Source: UTCFX2 sp002050125 (GTDB lineage Bacteria > Chloroflexota > Anaerolineae > Anaerolineales > UBA4823). Taken from it: DNA of 64,000 bases. Shown piece by piece: positions 20,101 to 28,919 of this stretch (position 1 is its first letter; every line of letters begins with the position of its first letter). The position numbers and the translations under genes were made by a program. The stretch is taken from assembly GCA_027494035.1 (NCBI GenBank), contig JAOSJQ010000001.1, positions 2,294,001 to 2,358,000 on the forward strand. The letters are read 5' to 3'. The notes below the pieces were generated by a model. The model searched no databases. It worked only from the letters and a program-made list of their open reading frames with translations, and was not told the DNA's origin.

Positions 20101-20293
20101 TCGATCGCTGCAGTTCGACGAGGGGCTCGGGTATGCGCGGCAGCTCAAAGCGCCCGGACAGCAGATCTTTGCGCAAGCGGGGGATGATCTGCTCGCGTCT
20201 GCGATCGCCGCCGCCGAAGCGGGGGATCGGGCAAAGAGCGAAACCCTGCTGACGGCAGCCGTGGACTGGGCGAAGGAAAACCGCTACCTGTAA
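17159..20293 (+). CDS. SARP/BTAD-family regulator with AAA ATPase and TPR repeats
   Basis: A 1044-residue cytoplasmic transcription factor. The N-terminal winged helix (LLGGFRLHRAGGG to about residue 95) is followed by the bacterial activation domain (about 100-240, with LYHGELLPGFYEDWV). The ATPase has Walker A GEVGVGKT near 284 and Walker B LLVLDDAQWSD near 393. A long helical TPR-like C-terminal half follows. This is the large SARP/LuxR-like architecture frequent in Chloroflexota and actinobacteria. The start is TTG 17159 with GGCAGGG 7 bases upstream. A strong terminator follows, so it is probably monocistronic. Its targets cannot be told from the sequence. Confidence 0.88.
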   Translation: MLAIQLLGGFRLHRAGGGICAIQSERLVLLLAYLFLHLEAPPSRKQLAYLFWPDTSEEQARANLRNLIHQLKRVFPEIEAFFDLDGQSIRRRSEAALAVDALQFTSTLARAKRQKDDASRLRELREAVSLYHGELLPGFYEDWVLLQREELHSAFLGALIQLAKLYEDHRQYAEAIEAINNLIRNDPLNEAAYQQAMRLHALNNDRAGALQMFHTCSTVLMRELGVEPVAETKALHRQLIQSSLADSEPTPEGRRLIGRKAEWGRLRSAWQSAAKGCSTFVLILGEVGVGKTRLANELTQWVRRQGIRAAEAQCYPAEGNLPYAPAVAWLKAPGLREEQASLAPLWKKELGRLLPEQEAQETEASGGGQWQRQRLFEALARGLLGTGAPRLLVLDDAQWSDHETLEFVHYLLRFDANAPLMILATARIEELEAQHPLNQLRLDLQSKEMGIEMELAPLDNLDLAQLARDLSSVELDAQQQAELSAESEGNPFFFVELLRSGEAPDAARLPQSLRSVLARRLNQLSAPARDLVGSAAAIGREFNYRLLKNSSQMDEYTLVQALDELWSRRILKVQGETYQFSHGKLLEAAYETLTAARRWLCHRKIAEAMLAEAEGGWEVENAIVAGHFEKAGQYPQAIEQYRKAADAAQRVFANRDAISHLKRALVLFTETPGNKGSARTQFALETYELLGDLYKVLGDFVQAMTEYSEALAQTAASESLTRARLYGKLAKVASNQNDCEALVGFVDQAEEILGDPPVESELDWWHAWLEIQITEAWVSYNCSDAQGMQSTLNEIFPVVQRLGELDKLGEYYHLMQSMLLRRDSYRINDAGLQYSILALQTSRQIGHPELLTRSIFGHGFCQFLAGNLETAIQFLNEALSLAVQIGHIEQQIMCLTYLATTHRRGGDLEACQSYSEHALALCVRENAHSYVACARANLGWVAWKRNDFQQAKALSLQALEGWGVFYPLRWFGLWTLIDLALRSLQFDEGLGYARQLKAPGQQIFAQAGDDLLASAIAAAEAGDRAKSETLLTAAVDWAKENRYL

Positions 20294-20311
20294 TCACGAT
20301 CAGGCTGGCGG

Positions 20312-20348
20312 AACCCCGATTTCTCAAAGAGATCGGGGTTTCTTCTTT
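20312..20348 (+). terminator. rho-independent terminator of the SARP gene
   Basis: AACCCCGATTTCTC pairs with GAGATCGGGGTT (about 11-12 bp, short AAA loop), followed by TCTTCTTT. It lies 19 bases after the stop codon. Confidence 0.85.
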
Positions 20349-20420
20349 ATGAAACGCTTTTAAACGCTCCATCCTTAAACTATGGGTAGTCGTTCAATCT
20401 ATTTTAGAAGGAGTCTAACC

Positions 20421-20822
20421 ATGTCAATCGAAACTACCAAAGCAACTATGCAGCGCTATCTCGATTCAGCGCACGGCGACGCCAGCACATTAACGGAGGA
20501 TGTCGCCTTCACCGTCATGGCGACCGGTCAGGAAAACCGCGGGCGCGACGGCGTACTTGGAATGTTGAACTATTTTTATCATGTCGCCTTCGACGCCGCC
20601 GCTGAACCGCGCGTCACGATCTTCGGCGAGAACAACGCGCTCTGGGAAGGCGAGTTCGTGGGCAAGCACATCGGCGAATTTGCTGGCGTTCCCGCCACGG
20701 GTAAAAACGTGCGCGTGCCGTTGGCTGTCGTGTACGATTTGGAGAACGGCAAAATCAAGCGCGGGCGCATTTACTTCGAAGTGCCAGCCCTGCTCCAACA
20801 ACTTGGGGTCCAGATGGGGTAG
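20421..20822 (+). CDS. SnoaL/NTF2-like small protein
   Basis: A 133-residue cone-shaped NTF2-like fold of the SnoaL/ester-cyclase type: an N-terminal helix (ETTKATMQRYLDSAHGD), then strands with FTVMATGQENRGRDGV and a later GKNVRVPLAVVYDLENGKI. Members are enzymes or binding proteins of varied function, so no reaction is assigned. ATG 20421 is chosen because AGAAGGAG lies 6-7 bases upstream; the longer frame from 20382 is not conserved-looking. The next small gene follows after 5 bases. Confidence 0.75.
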   Translation: MSIETTKATMQRYLDSAHGDASTLTEDVAFTVMATGQENRGRDGVLGMLNYFYHVAFDAAAEPRVTIFGENNALWEGEFVGKHIGEFAGVPATGKNVRVPLAVVYDLENGKIKRGRIYFEVPALLQQLGVQMG

Positions 20823-20827
20823 ACAGC

Positions 20828-21025
20828 TTGGACAACATCCCTCCACAAGCCCGCTTGTTCACCCTGCGAATTTGGTCATCAAATGAAGACAGCGCGCCCG
20901 AGTGGCGCGCGCGTTTCCAGGACGTGCAGAGCGGGGAAGTGACCTATTGCGCGGATTGGGATTCGCTGATCGCCCGCATCGAAGAAACGCTGCGCGAACA
21001 GGGCGATAGAACGCCATCCGATTAA
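20828..21025 (+). CDS. small conserved-looking protein, 65 residues
   Basis: The frame opens with TTG 20828 and encodes a small soluble protein with RLFTLRIWSSNED, WRARFQDVQSGEVTYCADWDSLIARIEE. This resembles unnamed small proteins of Chloroflexota that share the pattern FTLR-x-W and SGEV-x-Y-x2-DW. It is 5 bases behind the SnoaL-like gene, which suggests coupling. There is no ATG in frame and only a weak ribosome-binding site, so the start is uncertain. Function unknown. Confidence 0.6.
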   Translation: MDNIPPQARLFTLRIWSSNEDSAPEWRARFQDVQSGEVTYCADWDSLIARIEETLREQGDRTPSD

Positions 21026-21056
21026 TTTCTATTCATTCATCAGAGGAGATATAAAA

Positions 21057-22439
21057 ATGAAACGCTCATTCAGAGTTAGTTCTGTATTGGTGTTGGCGCT
21101 CGCGCTGACGCTCGGTTTGGTTGGCGCCGCGCCTGCGCTCGCGCAGCCCCAAACCGTTCCTGTTGCGGCGCTGCTCAACCCCGACGGGACGCTGAATATG
21201 ACGGTGGCGGTGAACAGCGCGCTCGATCTGCGCGGCTGGGGCGTGACGCTCGATTCTCAGCGCGGGCCCGTTCTGTCACCACAGCAACAGCCGTCAGCCG
21301 CAGCACTCAGCAGCGCCTGGTACCCCCTGTCCAACAAAGGGCTGAATGGAACGGTAAACGCGATCGCGGCGATAGGGACGGATTTATACGTCGGCGGTGA
21401 TTTCACTCAAACTTACGACGGCGCGGTGACGAACCTGAACCGTATCGCTAAATACGACACAAAGACCAATACCTGGTCGGCGCTGCCCCACAATGGGTTA
21501 GATAATGCCGTGCATTCCTTCGCGGTGATGGGGACAGATTTGTATGTCGGCGGCGGTTTCTCCCAAACCAAGGACGGCGCGGTGACAGGACTGAACGCCA
21601 TCGCCCGGTTCGACACAACGACGGGCGCGTGGTCGGCGCTGCCGCATAATGGTTTGGGTGGCGGTGCAGTGTATGCGCTGGCAGTGATCGGCACAAAACT
21701 GTATGTCGGCGGCGGTTTCAGTCGAACCGCCGATAACGTGATAACGTCCATGTGGAACTTTGCCATATTTGACGGCGCAAGTTGGTCCTCGCCGAACGGG
21801 GGTGTGTATGGCGGATTTGTTTCGTCGCTAGTGAGGGTTGGGACTGATTTGTACGTCGGCGGTGTTTTCTCACACACCTGGGACAACGCGGTGACGAACT
21901 TGAACCAAATCGCCAAACTCGATACGACGACAGACACCTGGTCGGCGCTGCCGCACGGCGGAATGAACCAGTTCGGCGGCGTACGTCAGTTGGCGGCGAT
22001 TGGGAATGACCTGTACGTCGGCGGTCAGTTCGACGCAACGCAAGACGGCGTGGTGAAAGACCTGAACCACATCGCCCGGTTCGACACTGCCACAGCCACG
22101 TGGTCGGCGCTGCCAAACAAAGGGTTGAATGGCGATACATCGGCGTTCGGGGTTCTTGGAACCGATCTGTACGTCGGTGGAATGTTTTTTGGGGGAACGT
22201 TCGATGGCGCAATAAGGCTGAACAACCTTGCCCGCTTCGATACGACGACCGGCGCTTGGTCGGGGCTGCCAAATGACGGTTTGAGTTGGCCCGTGCATGT
22301 GTTTGAGCCCATGGGAACCGATCTATATATGGGCGGCGATTTCTGGGCTTCTGCCGACGGCACGGTGCAAGACCTGCGGAGCATTGCCAAATTAGGTCCG
22401 CCGATATACCAGGTTTTCTTACCGTTGGCTAAACGTTGA
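21057..22439 (+). CDS. secreted beta-propeller-like repeat protein with LPL-type C-terminus
   Basis: A 460-residue exported protein. The Sec signal peptide covers residues 1-29 (KR start, hydrophobic core, cleavage after PALAQ). From about residue 85, some seven or eight copies of a roughly 48-residue unit appear. Each contains GTDLYVGG-x-F, a DGAV/L-N segment, IA-(R/K)-FDT and TWSALP, as in Kelch-like propeller blades. It ends in YQVFLPLAKR. A closely similar terminal motif ends three other proteins in this window and may be a sorting signal. A cell-surface binding role is likely but unproven. GAGGAGA precedes the ATG. Confidence 0.82.
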   Translation: MKRSFRVSSVLVLALALTLGLVGAAPALAQPQTVPVAALLNPDGTLNMTVAVNSALDLRGWGVTLDSQRGPVLSPQQQPSAAALSSAWYPLSNKGLNGTVNAIAAIGTDLYVGGDFTQTYDGAVTNLNRIAKYDTKTNTWSALPHNGLDNAVHSFAVMGTDLYVGGGFSQTKDGAVTGLNAIARFDTTTGAWSALPHNGLGGGAVYALAVIGTKLYVGGGFSRTADNVITSMWNFAIFDGASWSSPNGGVYGGFVSSLVRVGTDLYVGGVFSHTWDNAVTNLNQIAKLDTTTDTWSALPHGGMNQFGGVRQLAAIGNDLYVGGQFDATQDGVVKDLNHIARFDTATATWSALPNKGLNGDTSAFGVLGTDLYVGGMFFGGTFDGAIRLNNLARFDTTTGAWSGLPNDGLSWPVHVFEPMGTDLYMGGDFWASADGTVQDLRSIAKLGPPIYQVFLPLAKR

Positions 22440-22504
22440 TGGATTGAGAAATCCATGTCTATAGATCAACCCGATCGCCCTCGGCGAAACAAGGAGTAGA
22501 GAAG

Positions 22505-25324
22505 ATGAAACGATTATGGCTCACCATCCTGTTGATTTCGACGCTGCTGGCGTCGCCGGGCGCGGAGAAGTACGGAGGATCTGCGCCAGCCGCAAGCGCT
22601 CAACCGGCTCTCCCGGCTGCCCCGGCTGCCGGATCCCGCTACTCCATCACCGACCTGGGCACGCTGGGAGGGGGCAGTGAGGCGCTCGCCATCAGCAACA
22701 ACGGCAAAGTGGCCGGCCGATATGCCGCTGGCTCTGCGTATCACGCCTTTCTGTGGGACAACGGCGTCATGCAAGATCTGGGCACGCTGGGCGGAAGCTG
22801 GAGCGAGGCTTACGGGGTCAACGACAACGGGCAAGTGGCCGGAACCTCGCACCTCAACAACGGGTATACGGCCGCCTTCCGCTGGAATAACGGCTCGATG
22901 CAGAACCTGGGCACGCTGGGCGGCAACATGAGCGGCGCGCTGGCGATCAACAACTCGGGGCAAGTGGCGGGTTGGGCCATCAACGGCGCCTACCAGATGC
23001 ATGCCTTCTTGTGGAACGGCGGCATGGCGGATTTGGGTACCCTGACCGGTGGGGACACCAGCTACGCTTATGCTGTCAACGACGCTGGTCAGGTAGCGGG
23101 CTGGGGGAAGGTTGGCGTTTTTCCTGCTTTGAGTGAACATGCCTTCCGCTGGAGCGGCTCGATGCAAGACCTGGGCACGCTGGGGTGGGCGCACAGCAGT
23201 GCGCGTGGCATCAACGACAATGGGGATGTGGTCGGCATTTTGATTAATGCAGACGAGAGCGACTGGCACGCTTTCGCGGCACAGGGCGGCGGGATGCAAG
23301 ACCTGGGGGGGACCCGAAGCTATGGCTGGGACATCAACAACGCCGGGCTGATCGTCGGCGAATCGGGAGGACAAGCCGTGCTCTGGGAGAGCGGGCAGAT
23401 GAAGAACCTCAACACGTTGATCGCCGCGGGTTCGGGCTGGGTTCTGCAAAACGCGCGCGGCATCAACAACAAGGGGCAAATCGTCGGCAAGGGTACGTTC
23501 AACGGACAGACGCGTGCCTTTATGCTCAAACCGAACGCCTATCACTGGACGAATCCCAGCGGCGGCGCGTGGCATCTGACGACCAACTGGGATCCCCGGG
23601 GCAACCCCGGCGCGGGCGATTCCGTCGTCTTCGACCTGAACGGGCAGTATGCGGTGGATGTCAGCGCCGTAGTATCAGCGCCCACTGCTTTCTCCATCGA
23701 CCGCATGATCGTCTCTTCCACAAACTTCGTCTATTTCGACAATCTGGATCTGAATATGGTGTACGACTCGCCGGAGGAGCCTTCTTTGGAGGTCAACGAC
23801 GGTGGGACTGCCGCCTTCAACTCCGGCGCGGCGACTTTCTCCCACGCGATCATCGGCGGCGAGCCGCCCGCCAACCCCAACAACCCGCCCATTGCCCGGT
23901 TGCAGGTACTGGGCAGCGGCACCAGTCTGAGCGGTTCGGGCCGCCTGACCATTGGCGATGAGGGCGTAGGCGACCTGTTCGTGACAGCCGGCGGACAGTT
24001 GAGCAGCGCCGAAGCGCGCCTTGGCGGTTTATTGCCTACAGGAACTGGCACAGCCGACGTGGGCGGCGATGGGTCGCTGTGGGACACGGGCAATATCGCC
24101 GTGGGCTATGGCATCAGCGGTACCCTGTCGATCCAGCACGGCGGGCGCGTCAACTCGAACGACGCCTATGTGAGTTGGGGCGTCCAAAGTGAAGATTCGC
24201 AAGTGACGGTTAACAGCATCAGCGCGATCACCAATCAACCGTCTATGTGGGCGCTCTTGGGCAGTTTGTTCGTTGGACAAACCGAATTCGGCTCGGTCGA
24301 AGTGCTGGATGGCGGCAGCCTGTACGTCACCCAAGATGTGCAGATCAAGAACGGCGAACTGCGGGTGGATGGCCGTCACCCCACTGGCGGGCCCTCTGAG
24401 ATGGATGTGCTGGGCAGTGTATTCGTCGGCGGACCGGGCAGCGCCAACCTGCTGGCGCTGTGGAACGCGGCGCGGGGCGGCATAGAAGGCGATTTGATTA
24501 TCGGCAAGGACGGCGAAGGGGCGGCGATCCTGTGGGGGGCGGCGAACACAGCACACCCGACCCAACTGGATGTGGTGGACCCGGCGGCGGGGCTGTGCGT
24601 CATCGGTCACACCTACGACGGCGGCGTCTCGCTGGACGACGGCGGTTTATTCCGCTGCCGGAACATCCAGCTCGGTCAGACGGGGATGAGTGGCGACGGT
24701 TCTATCACAGTGGATGGAGGGATGGTGCGCGCCCTGGACGTGCTGACGGTTGGGGCAGTTGGCGGGGGCGGCAGTGGCTTGGTGTGGATGGAGAACAACG
24801 CACTGGTGGCGACCAATGGGACGTATATCACGCCCAACGGGGTGATCACCGGCACAGGGACGCTGGCGGTTGGGTTCCTCGGCCTGCAAAACGATGGAAC
24901 GCTGGCTCCCGGCATCACCGTGCATTACCCGCTTAATTCCCTTGCGGCGCCACAATCCCCGAATGCGGATGCGACGATGGCGATTTCTGGCACATTAACG
25001 ATCGGGCCCTCCGGTCAAGTATCGATTCCCTTGATTGGCAACGAGGCGGGGCTGTATGGCAGCCTGGCTGTCACTGGCTCGGCTGCTTTAGACGGTGTGC
25101 TGGCGCTCAACTTCAGCCAGGGCTACGCCCCAAAACAGGGCGATACCTTCACCTTCCTGACGGCAACCAATGGCCTCACCGGTACATTCGACAGCGTGAA
25201 GATCAACGGGCTCATGCCTGGTTTTGAGTACGATCTCACCATCATTGACGGGCAATTGGTGCTCGAGGCTCTCAACGATGGTGTAGCTCAGAGAAGGTTA
25301 TACCTGCCGCTGATAAGGCGTTGA
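22505..25324 (+). CDS. secreted HAF-repeat protein with T5SS/PEP-CTERM-type repeats
   Basis: A 939-residue exported protein. The signal peptide is about residues 1-20, followed by an Ala/Pro-rich linker identical at DNA level with that of the protein at 25385. Residues about 40-350 contain eight or so HAF units (DLGTLGG, then AYGVNDNGQVAG, then HAFLWNGG), named the probable extracellular repeat of the HAF family. From about 355 (GGAWHLTTNWDPRGNPGAGD) the protein becomes a glycine-rich beta-helix with T5SS/PEP-CTERM-associated repeats (LTIGDEGVGDLFVTAGGQ). It ends RRLYLPLIRR. It is likely to be surface-attached. No catalytic domain is visible. AAGGAG precedes the ATG. Confidence 0.85.
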   Translation: MKRLWLTILLISTLLASPGAEKYGGSAPAASAQPALPAAPAAGSRYSITDLGTLGGGSEALAISNNGKVAGRYAAGSAYHAFLWDNGVMQDLGTLGGSWSEAYGVNDNGQVAGTSHLNNGYTAAFRWNNGSMQNLGTLGGNMSGALAINNSGQVAGWAINGAYQMHAFLWNGGMADLGTLTGGDTSYAYAVNDAGQVAGWGKVGVFPALSEHAFRWSGSMQDLGTLGWAHSSARGINDNGDVVGILINADESDWHAFAAQGGGMQDLGGTRSYGWDINNAGLIVGESGGQAVLWESGQMKNLNTLIAAGSGWVLQNARGINNKGQIVGKGTFNGQTRAFMLKPNAYHWTNPSGGAWHLTTNWDPRGNPGAGDSVVFDLNGQYAVDVSAVVSAPTAFSIDRMIVSSTNFVYFDNLDLNMVYDSPEEPSLEVNDGGTAAFNSGAATFSHAIIGGEPPANPNNPPIARLQVLGSGTSLSGSGRLTIGDEGVGDLFVTAGGQLSSAEARLGGLLPTGTGTADVGGDGSLWDTGNIAVGYGISGTLSIQHGGRVNSNDAYVSWGVQSEDSQVTVNSISAITNQPSMWALLGSLFVGQTEFGSVEVLDGGSLYVTQDVQIKNGELRVDGRHPTGGPSEMDVLGSVFVGGPGSANLLALWNAARGGIEGDLIIGKDGEGAAILWGAANTAHPTQLDVVDPAAGLCVIGHTYDGGVSLDDGGLFRCRNIQLGQTGMSGDGSITVDGGMVRALDVLTVGAVGGGGSGLVWMENNALVATNGTYITPNGVITGTGTLAVGFLGLQNDGTLAPGITVHYPLNSLAAPQSPNADATMAISGTLTIGPSGQVSIPLIGNEAGLYGSLAVTGSAALDGVLALNFSQGYAPKQGDTFTFLTATNGLTGTFDSVKINGLMPGFEYDLTIIDGQLVLEALNDGVAQRRLYLPLIRR
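22553..22642 (+). repeat. 90-bp exact duplicate, copy 1
   Basis: Identical base for base to 25433-25522. It encodes the end of the signal peptide and the Ala/Pro linker of the HAF protein, while the flanking codons differ. Confidence 0.95.
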
Positions 25325-25384
25325 TAATGATCAAGGATAGAGCGCTTTGTGGAATACAACATCTTTGAAATCAAGGGACAAAAG

Positions 25385-28064
25385 ATGAGACGATTATATC
25401 TCTCCATCATGCTGATAACAACGCTGCTGGTTTCGCCGGGCGCGGAGAAGTACGGAGGATCTGCGCCAGCCGCAAGCGCTCAACCGGCTCTCCCGGCTGC
25501 CCCGGCTGCCGGATCCCGCTACACTATCACCGACCTGGGCACGTTGGGGGGCGACACCAGCCAGGCTTTTGGAATCAACAACAAAGGTCATGTTGTCGGT
25601 CTGGCCAAGTTGGACGCTCAGATTTATCACGCCTTCTTCTGGGATGGCGAGACGATGACCGATCTGGGCACCCTGGGCGGACCGCAGAGCAGCGCCACCG
25701 ATATCAACGACGCCGGGCAGGTGGTCGGTTGGTCGCACTATAGCGGTGGCGGAAACCGCGCCTTCATCTGGCAAAATGGTGTAATGCAAAACCTGGGGAC
25801 GATTGGAGGAAATTCCAGCGGTGCAAGCGGCATCAACAGCGTTGGGCAAGTGGTGGGGTCGGACAGTTTCCATGATGATGCATTTTCTCGCGCTTTCTTG
25901 TGGCAAAACGGTTCGATGCAGATTCTGGCCTCCCCGGGCGTCAATCATGACTCTGCCACCGACATCAACGATGCTGGACAGATGGTCGGCTCGGCAAGTT
26001 TCGGCGACCCCTCAGCTGCCGTTTCTCATGCCGTCCTGTGGCAAAATGGCTTATTCCAGGATCTGGAGCTCTTTGGCAGGTGAATCCAGCGGGGCGTATG
26101 CGATCAACAACAACGGCCAAGTGGTCGGCGAATCCCTTGCTTCCCTTGTTTCCCCTTTCCCAACCCATGCTTTTGTATGGGAGAACGGCGCGATGCAAGA
26201 CCTGGGCACCCTGGGCGGAAATTTTAGCTACGCCTACGATATCAACGATAGAGGGCAGGCGGTTGGCTTCTCCACGAATGCCGCGGGGATAGGGCGCGCC
26301 TTTCTTTGGGAGAATGATGGAATGAAAGATCTCAACGGCCTGATCCCTGCTGATTCGGGGTGGGCATTGGTCGAAGCGCGTGCCATCAACGAACGCGGCC
26401 AAATCGTCGGATATGGAGTGATAAGCGGACATGCACACGCCTTTTTGCTCACGCCGCGGCTGCCTGTATTGGTCGTCCCGGGCATCGCCGGAACCTATGC
26501 GAGTAGCACGACATTTGACCGCACCTGGCTGACCCATCGCGGAGTACACCCAGACGACTTGCAGATCGACCCGCTGGCGCACGTCTACGACGACGTGATC
26601 CAGACCCTGAAGAATGTGGGATATGAAGAAGGCAAGAGCCTTTTCGTGGTCAAGTACGACTGGCGGCTGTCACCGGGGCCGGTTTCCCCCAGCGGCCCCT
26701 TCGACGGTCACATCGCCGGGCTGAACGCCGCGGCGCTGTCCGATGATCAGTTCGTGTATGGGGTGGACTATCTCGGTTACTACCTGCGCAAGGCCTCCGA
26801 AGCGTACCGGACAACATACGGCGGGGAGCTGCCGGCGGTCAACATCATCTCTCACAGCACCGGCGGGCTGGTGGCGCGTACCTACATCCAGAGCGACGCC
26901 TACGGGGGTGAATATGATACGGCCAACCACTACAAGCTGCCCGAGGTGGATCAGTTCATAATGGTCGGGGTGCCCAACCGCGGCGCTTCCAAGGCCTGGA
27001 ACCCGCTGCACAACAACTGGATTTCAGATATCGCTTACCGCGCGGTGCTGAGCAAGATCATCAACCGCGCCTACCAGAAGGTGACCGCGGTGTTGCCCGA
27101 AACCATCAGTGGTCCAGACTACGATATCACCAAGGCCTCAATCTCGCCCGGCGGCAGCCCGGACCCGCGGCTGTTCATCGAGAAATATGTGCCCACCATC
27201 CGCTCGCTGCTGGCGACCTATGATTTTCTCGATCGCGGGTCAGGGTTTACCAACATCAACAGCGATCCGGCCCAGCGCAACAACCTGGTGCTGGATCTGA
27301 ACAACGGGCTGGACCTCGCGCCGACTGCCGATCCCAATCCCTTTGCCGAGTTGGTGAACGCCACCGTGATCTGTGGCGGGCTGGGACGCACGGCCAACCT
27401 GGTGGTCGAGCGCACCGGGACGGCGCGGGAAGATGTTCTGCTGCCCTTCACGGATTTCCTTGCCAACGACGCCAGCGCGGCGGACGAGTGGTACGAAGAC
27501 CTGTGGATGGCAAACGGGGGGGATGGGACGGTACCGCTGGAATCGTGTTACGAGCAGTTCGTAGGAGATGGACGGGTGAAGAGGAAGTTGTTCTATGGGG
27601 TCGGTCTCGACCATACCAGTATGATGTCGGATGTGTCGGTGCAAAGCTACATCCTGGACACGCTGAAAGTCAAAAACCAGGCGGGGAATATCTCCACGGG
27701 CGCCGGGTTGGGGTATGCCAACGTGATCTCGGTGATCAGCGACCCGGTGGAGACGATCCTGGTGGATGGACAGGGCCGCCGGTTGGGGTACAGCCAGGCG
27801 ACGGGCGTGTTGACCGAGATTCCGGGCAGCCTCTGGTTTGGGGAGGCGGACGGGTTTGGGTTTGTCACGGGAGCCGCGGTGGATCCGCTGCACCTGGAGC
27901 TGACCGGGCTGGGAGAAGATTACTACGTGATGGTCTCGGTGGAACGTTTCGGCAGACCAGCCGGGGGCGCGGTCAGCAGCGGGCACCTGGCGCAAGGAGA
28001 AGTGTTAAGTGTTCCGGTTGTCATCACGACAAAATATCTGTTCCTTCCACTGATCGTCCGTTAG
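25385..28064 (+). CDS. secreted HAF-repeat protein fused to an LCAT-type lipase; frameshift
   Basis: The N-terminal signal peptide and linker match the preceding gene. Five to seven HAF repeats follow. After LTPRLPVLVVPGIAG the protein becomes an alpha/beta-hydrolase of the lecithin:cholesterol acyltransferase/lipase group: nucleophile Ser in HSTGGLVAR, Asp in GGDGTVPLES and His in GLDHTSMM. It ends YLFLPLIVR. The frame breaks in the repeat region at about 26078-26083: removing one A restores GGESSGAYAINNNG and joins the halves. ATG 25385 follows a weak ribosome-binding site. The fusion suggests a surface-anchored esterase or lipase acting outside the cell. HAF plus lipase is an unusual pairing. 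Confidence 0.82.
25433..25522 (+). repeat. 90-bp exact duplicate, copy 2
   Basis: Identical to 22553-22642, at an offset of 2880 bases. Confidence 0.95.
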
Positions 28065-28121
28065 AATTCGCATGTGGCCCCTACGACCGTTGCCGGCGGA
28101 TTCGATAAAAGGAGTGTGGCT

Positions 28122-28919
28122 ATGGATATAACCACGATCCATATCGTAGAAGAAGGCGTCATTGCCTATTACAAAGGCATTGCCCAATCCCTGGGAGGCC
28201 AGTTTTATGACCAAGATGAAGATCTGATCTGGTTCCGCACCGGGCGGAAAAGTATATTTCGGTTCAACGGCGTCCTTCGGGCGCGAATACCATCGAAAAG
28301 ACTAGCTGAGACTACTGGACCTATCCTGGCAGATTTCTGGGAAAATAACCTGCCGTTTTTCTGGGCCGATTACCCTCCCAGCGCGACGCCCGGACTGGGT
28401 GAGTACCTGGCAGCCAACGGGATTACACGGGTGGCTAAAGGCATGCCGGCGATGACCAGAAGCCTGGATGATCTGCCCCCGCTTCCACCTCTTGAAAAGA
28501 TGGTAATTTCTGAAGTTCGATCATCTCGTGATCAAGCCGAATGGCTGGATGTGCATATGGAGGGATTTGGCGAACCGCCAGAAGCCAAACTTGATTTCCA
28601 GGATTACCTGGAATACACATTGACGAGATCAGAATGGCGCCATTTCATCGCCCACTGGGATGGCGTTCCGTGCGCCATTTCCACCCTGTTGTGCGCGCGA
28701 GAAACGGCGGGGATTTACCACGTCACCACGCTGCCCGCCTATCGTGGAAAAGGTTTGGGAAAGGCACTCACCCTGGCAGCCATGCAGGCTGGTAAGGATT
28801 GCGGATATACTCAGGCATTGTTATTCGCTACGCCTGACGGTTTTCCTCTATACCAGAAGCTCGGTTTCCAAACCGTTCTCACCGCGGATGCGTATGCCTG
28901 GGTTGGAGGCCAGCCGTGA
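28122..28919 (+). CDS. GNAT-family N-acetyltransferase
   Basis: A 265-residue protein. The C-terminal half carries the acetyl-CoA-binding signature in YHVTTLPAYRGKGLGKALTLAAM (R/Q-x2-G-x-G/A pattern) and the terminal FATPDGFPLYQKLGF motif. The N-terminal half (from about residue 20) looks like a second, degenerate GNAT lobe. The ATG at 28122 has AAAGGAG 9 bases upstream. It overlaps the methyltransferase start by 4 bases (GTGA). The acceptor is unknown. A 26-base segment around its ribosome-binding site recurs imperfectly at 29848-29873. Confidence 0.85.
   Translation: MDITTIHIVEEGVIAYYKGIAQSLGGQFYDQDEDLIWFRTGRKSIFRFNGVLRARIPSKRLAETTGPILADFWENNLPFFWADYPPSATPGLGEYLAANGITRVAKGMPAMTRSLDDLPPLPPLEKMVISEVRSSRDQAEWLDVHMEGFGEPPEAKLDFQDYLEYTLTRSEWRHFIAHWDGVPCAISTLLCARETAGIYHVTTLPAYRGKGLGKALTLAAMQAGKDCGYTQALLFATPDGFPLYQKLGFQTVLTADAYAWVGGQP

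Noticed and set aside
22514..23575. 353-codon minus-strand frame opposite the HAF protein
   Set aside because: It mirrors the repeat codons of the plus-strand gene and has no recognisable motif of its own.
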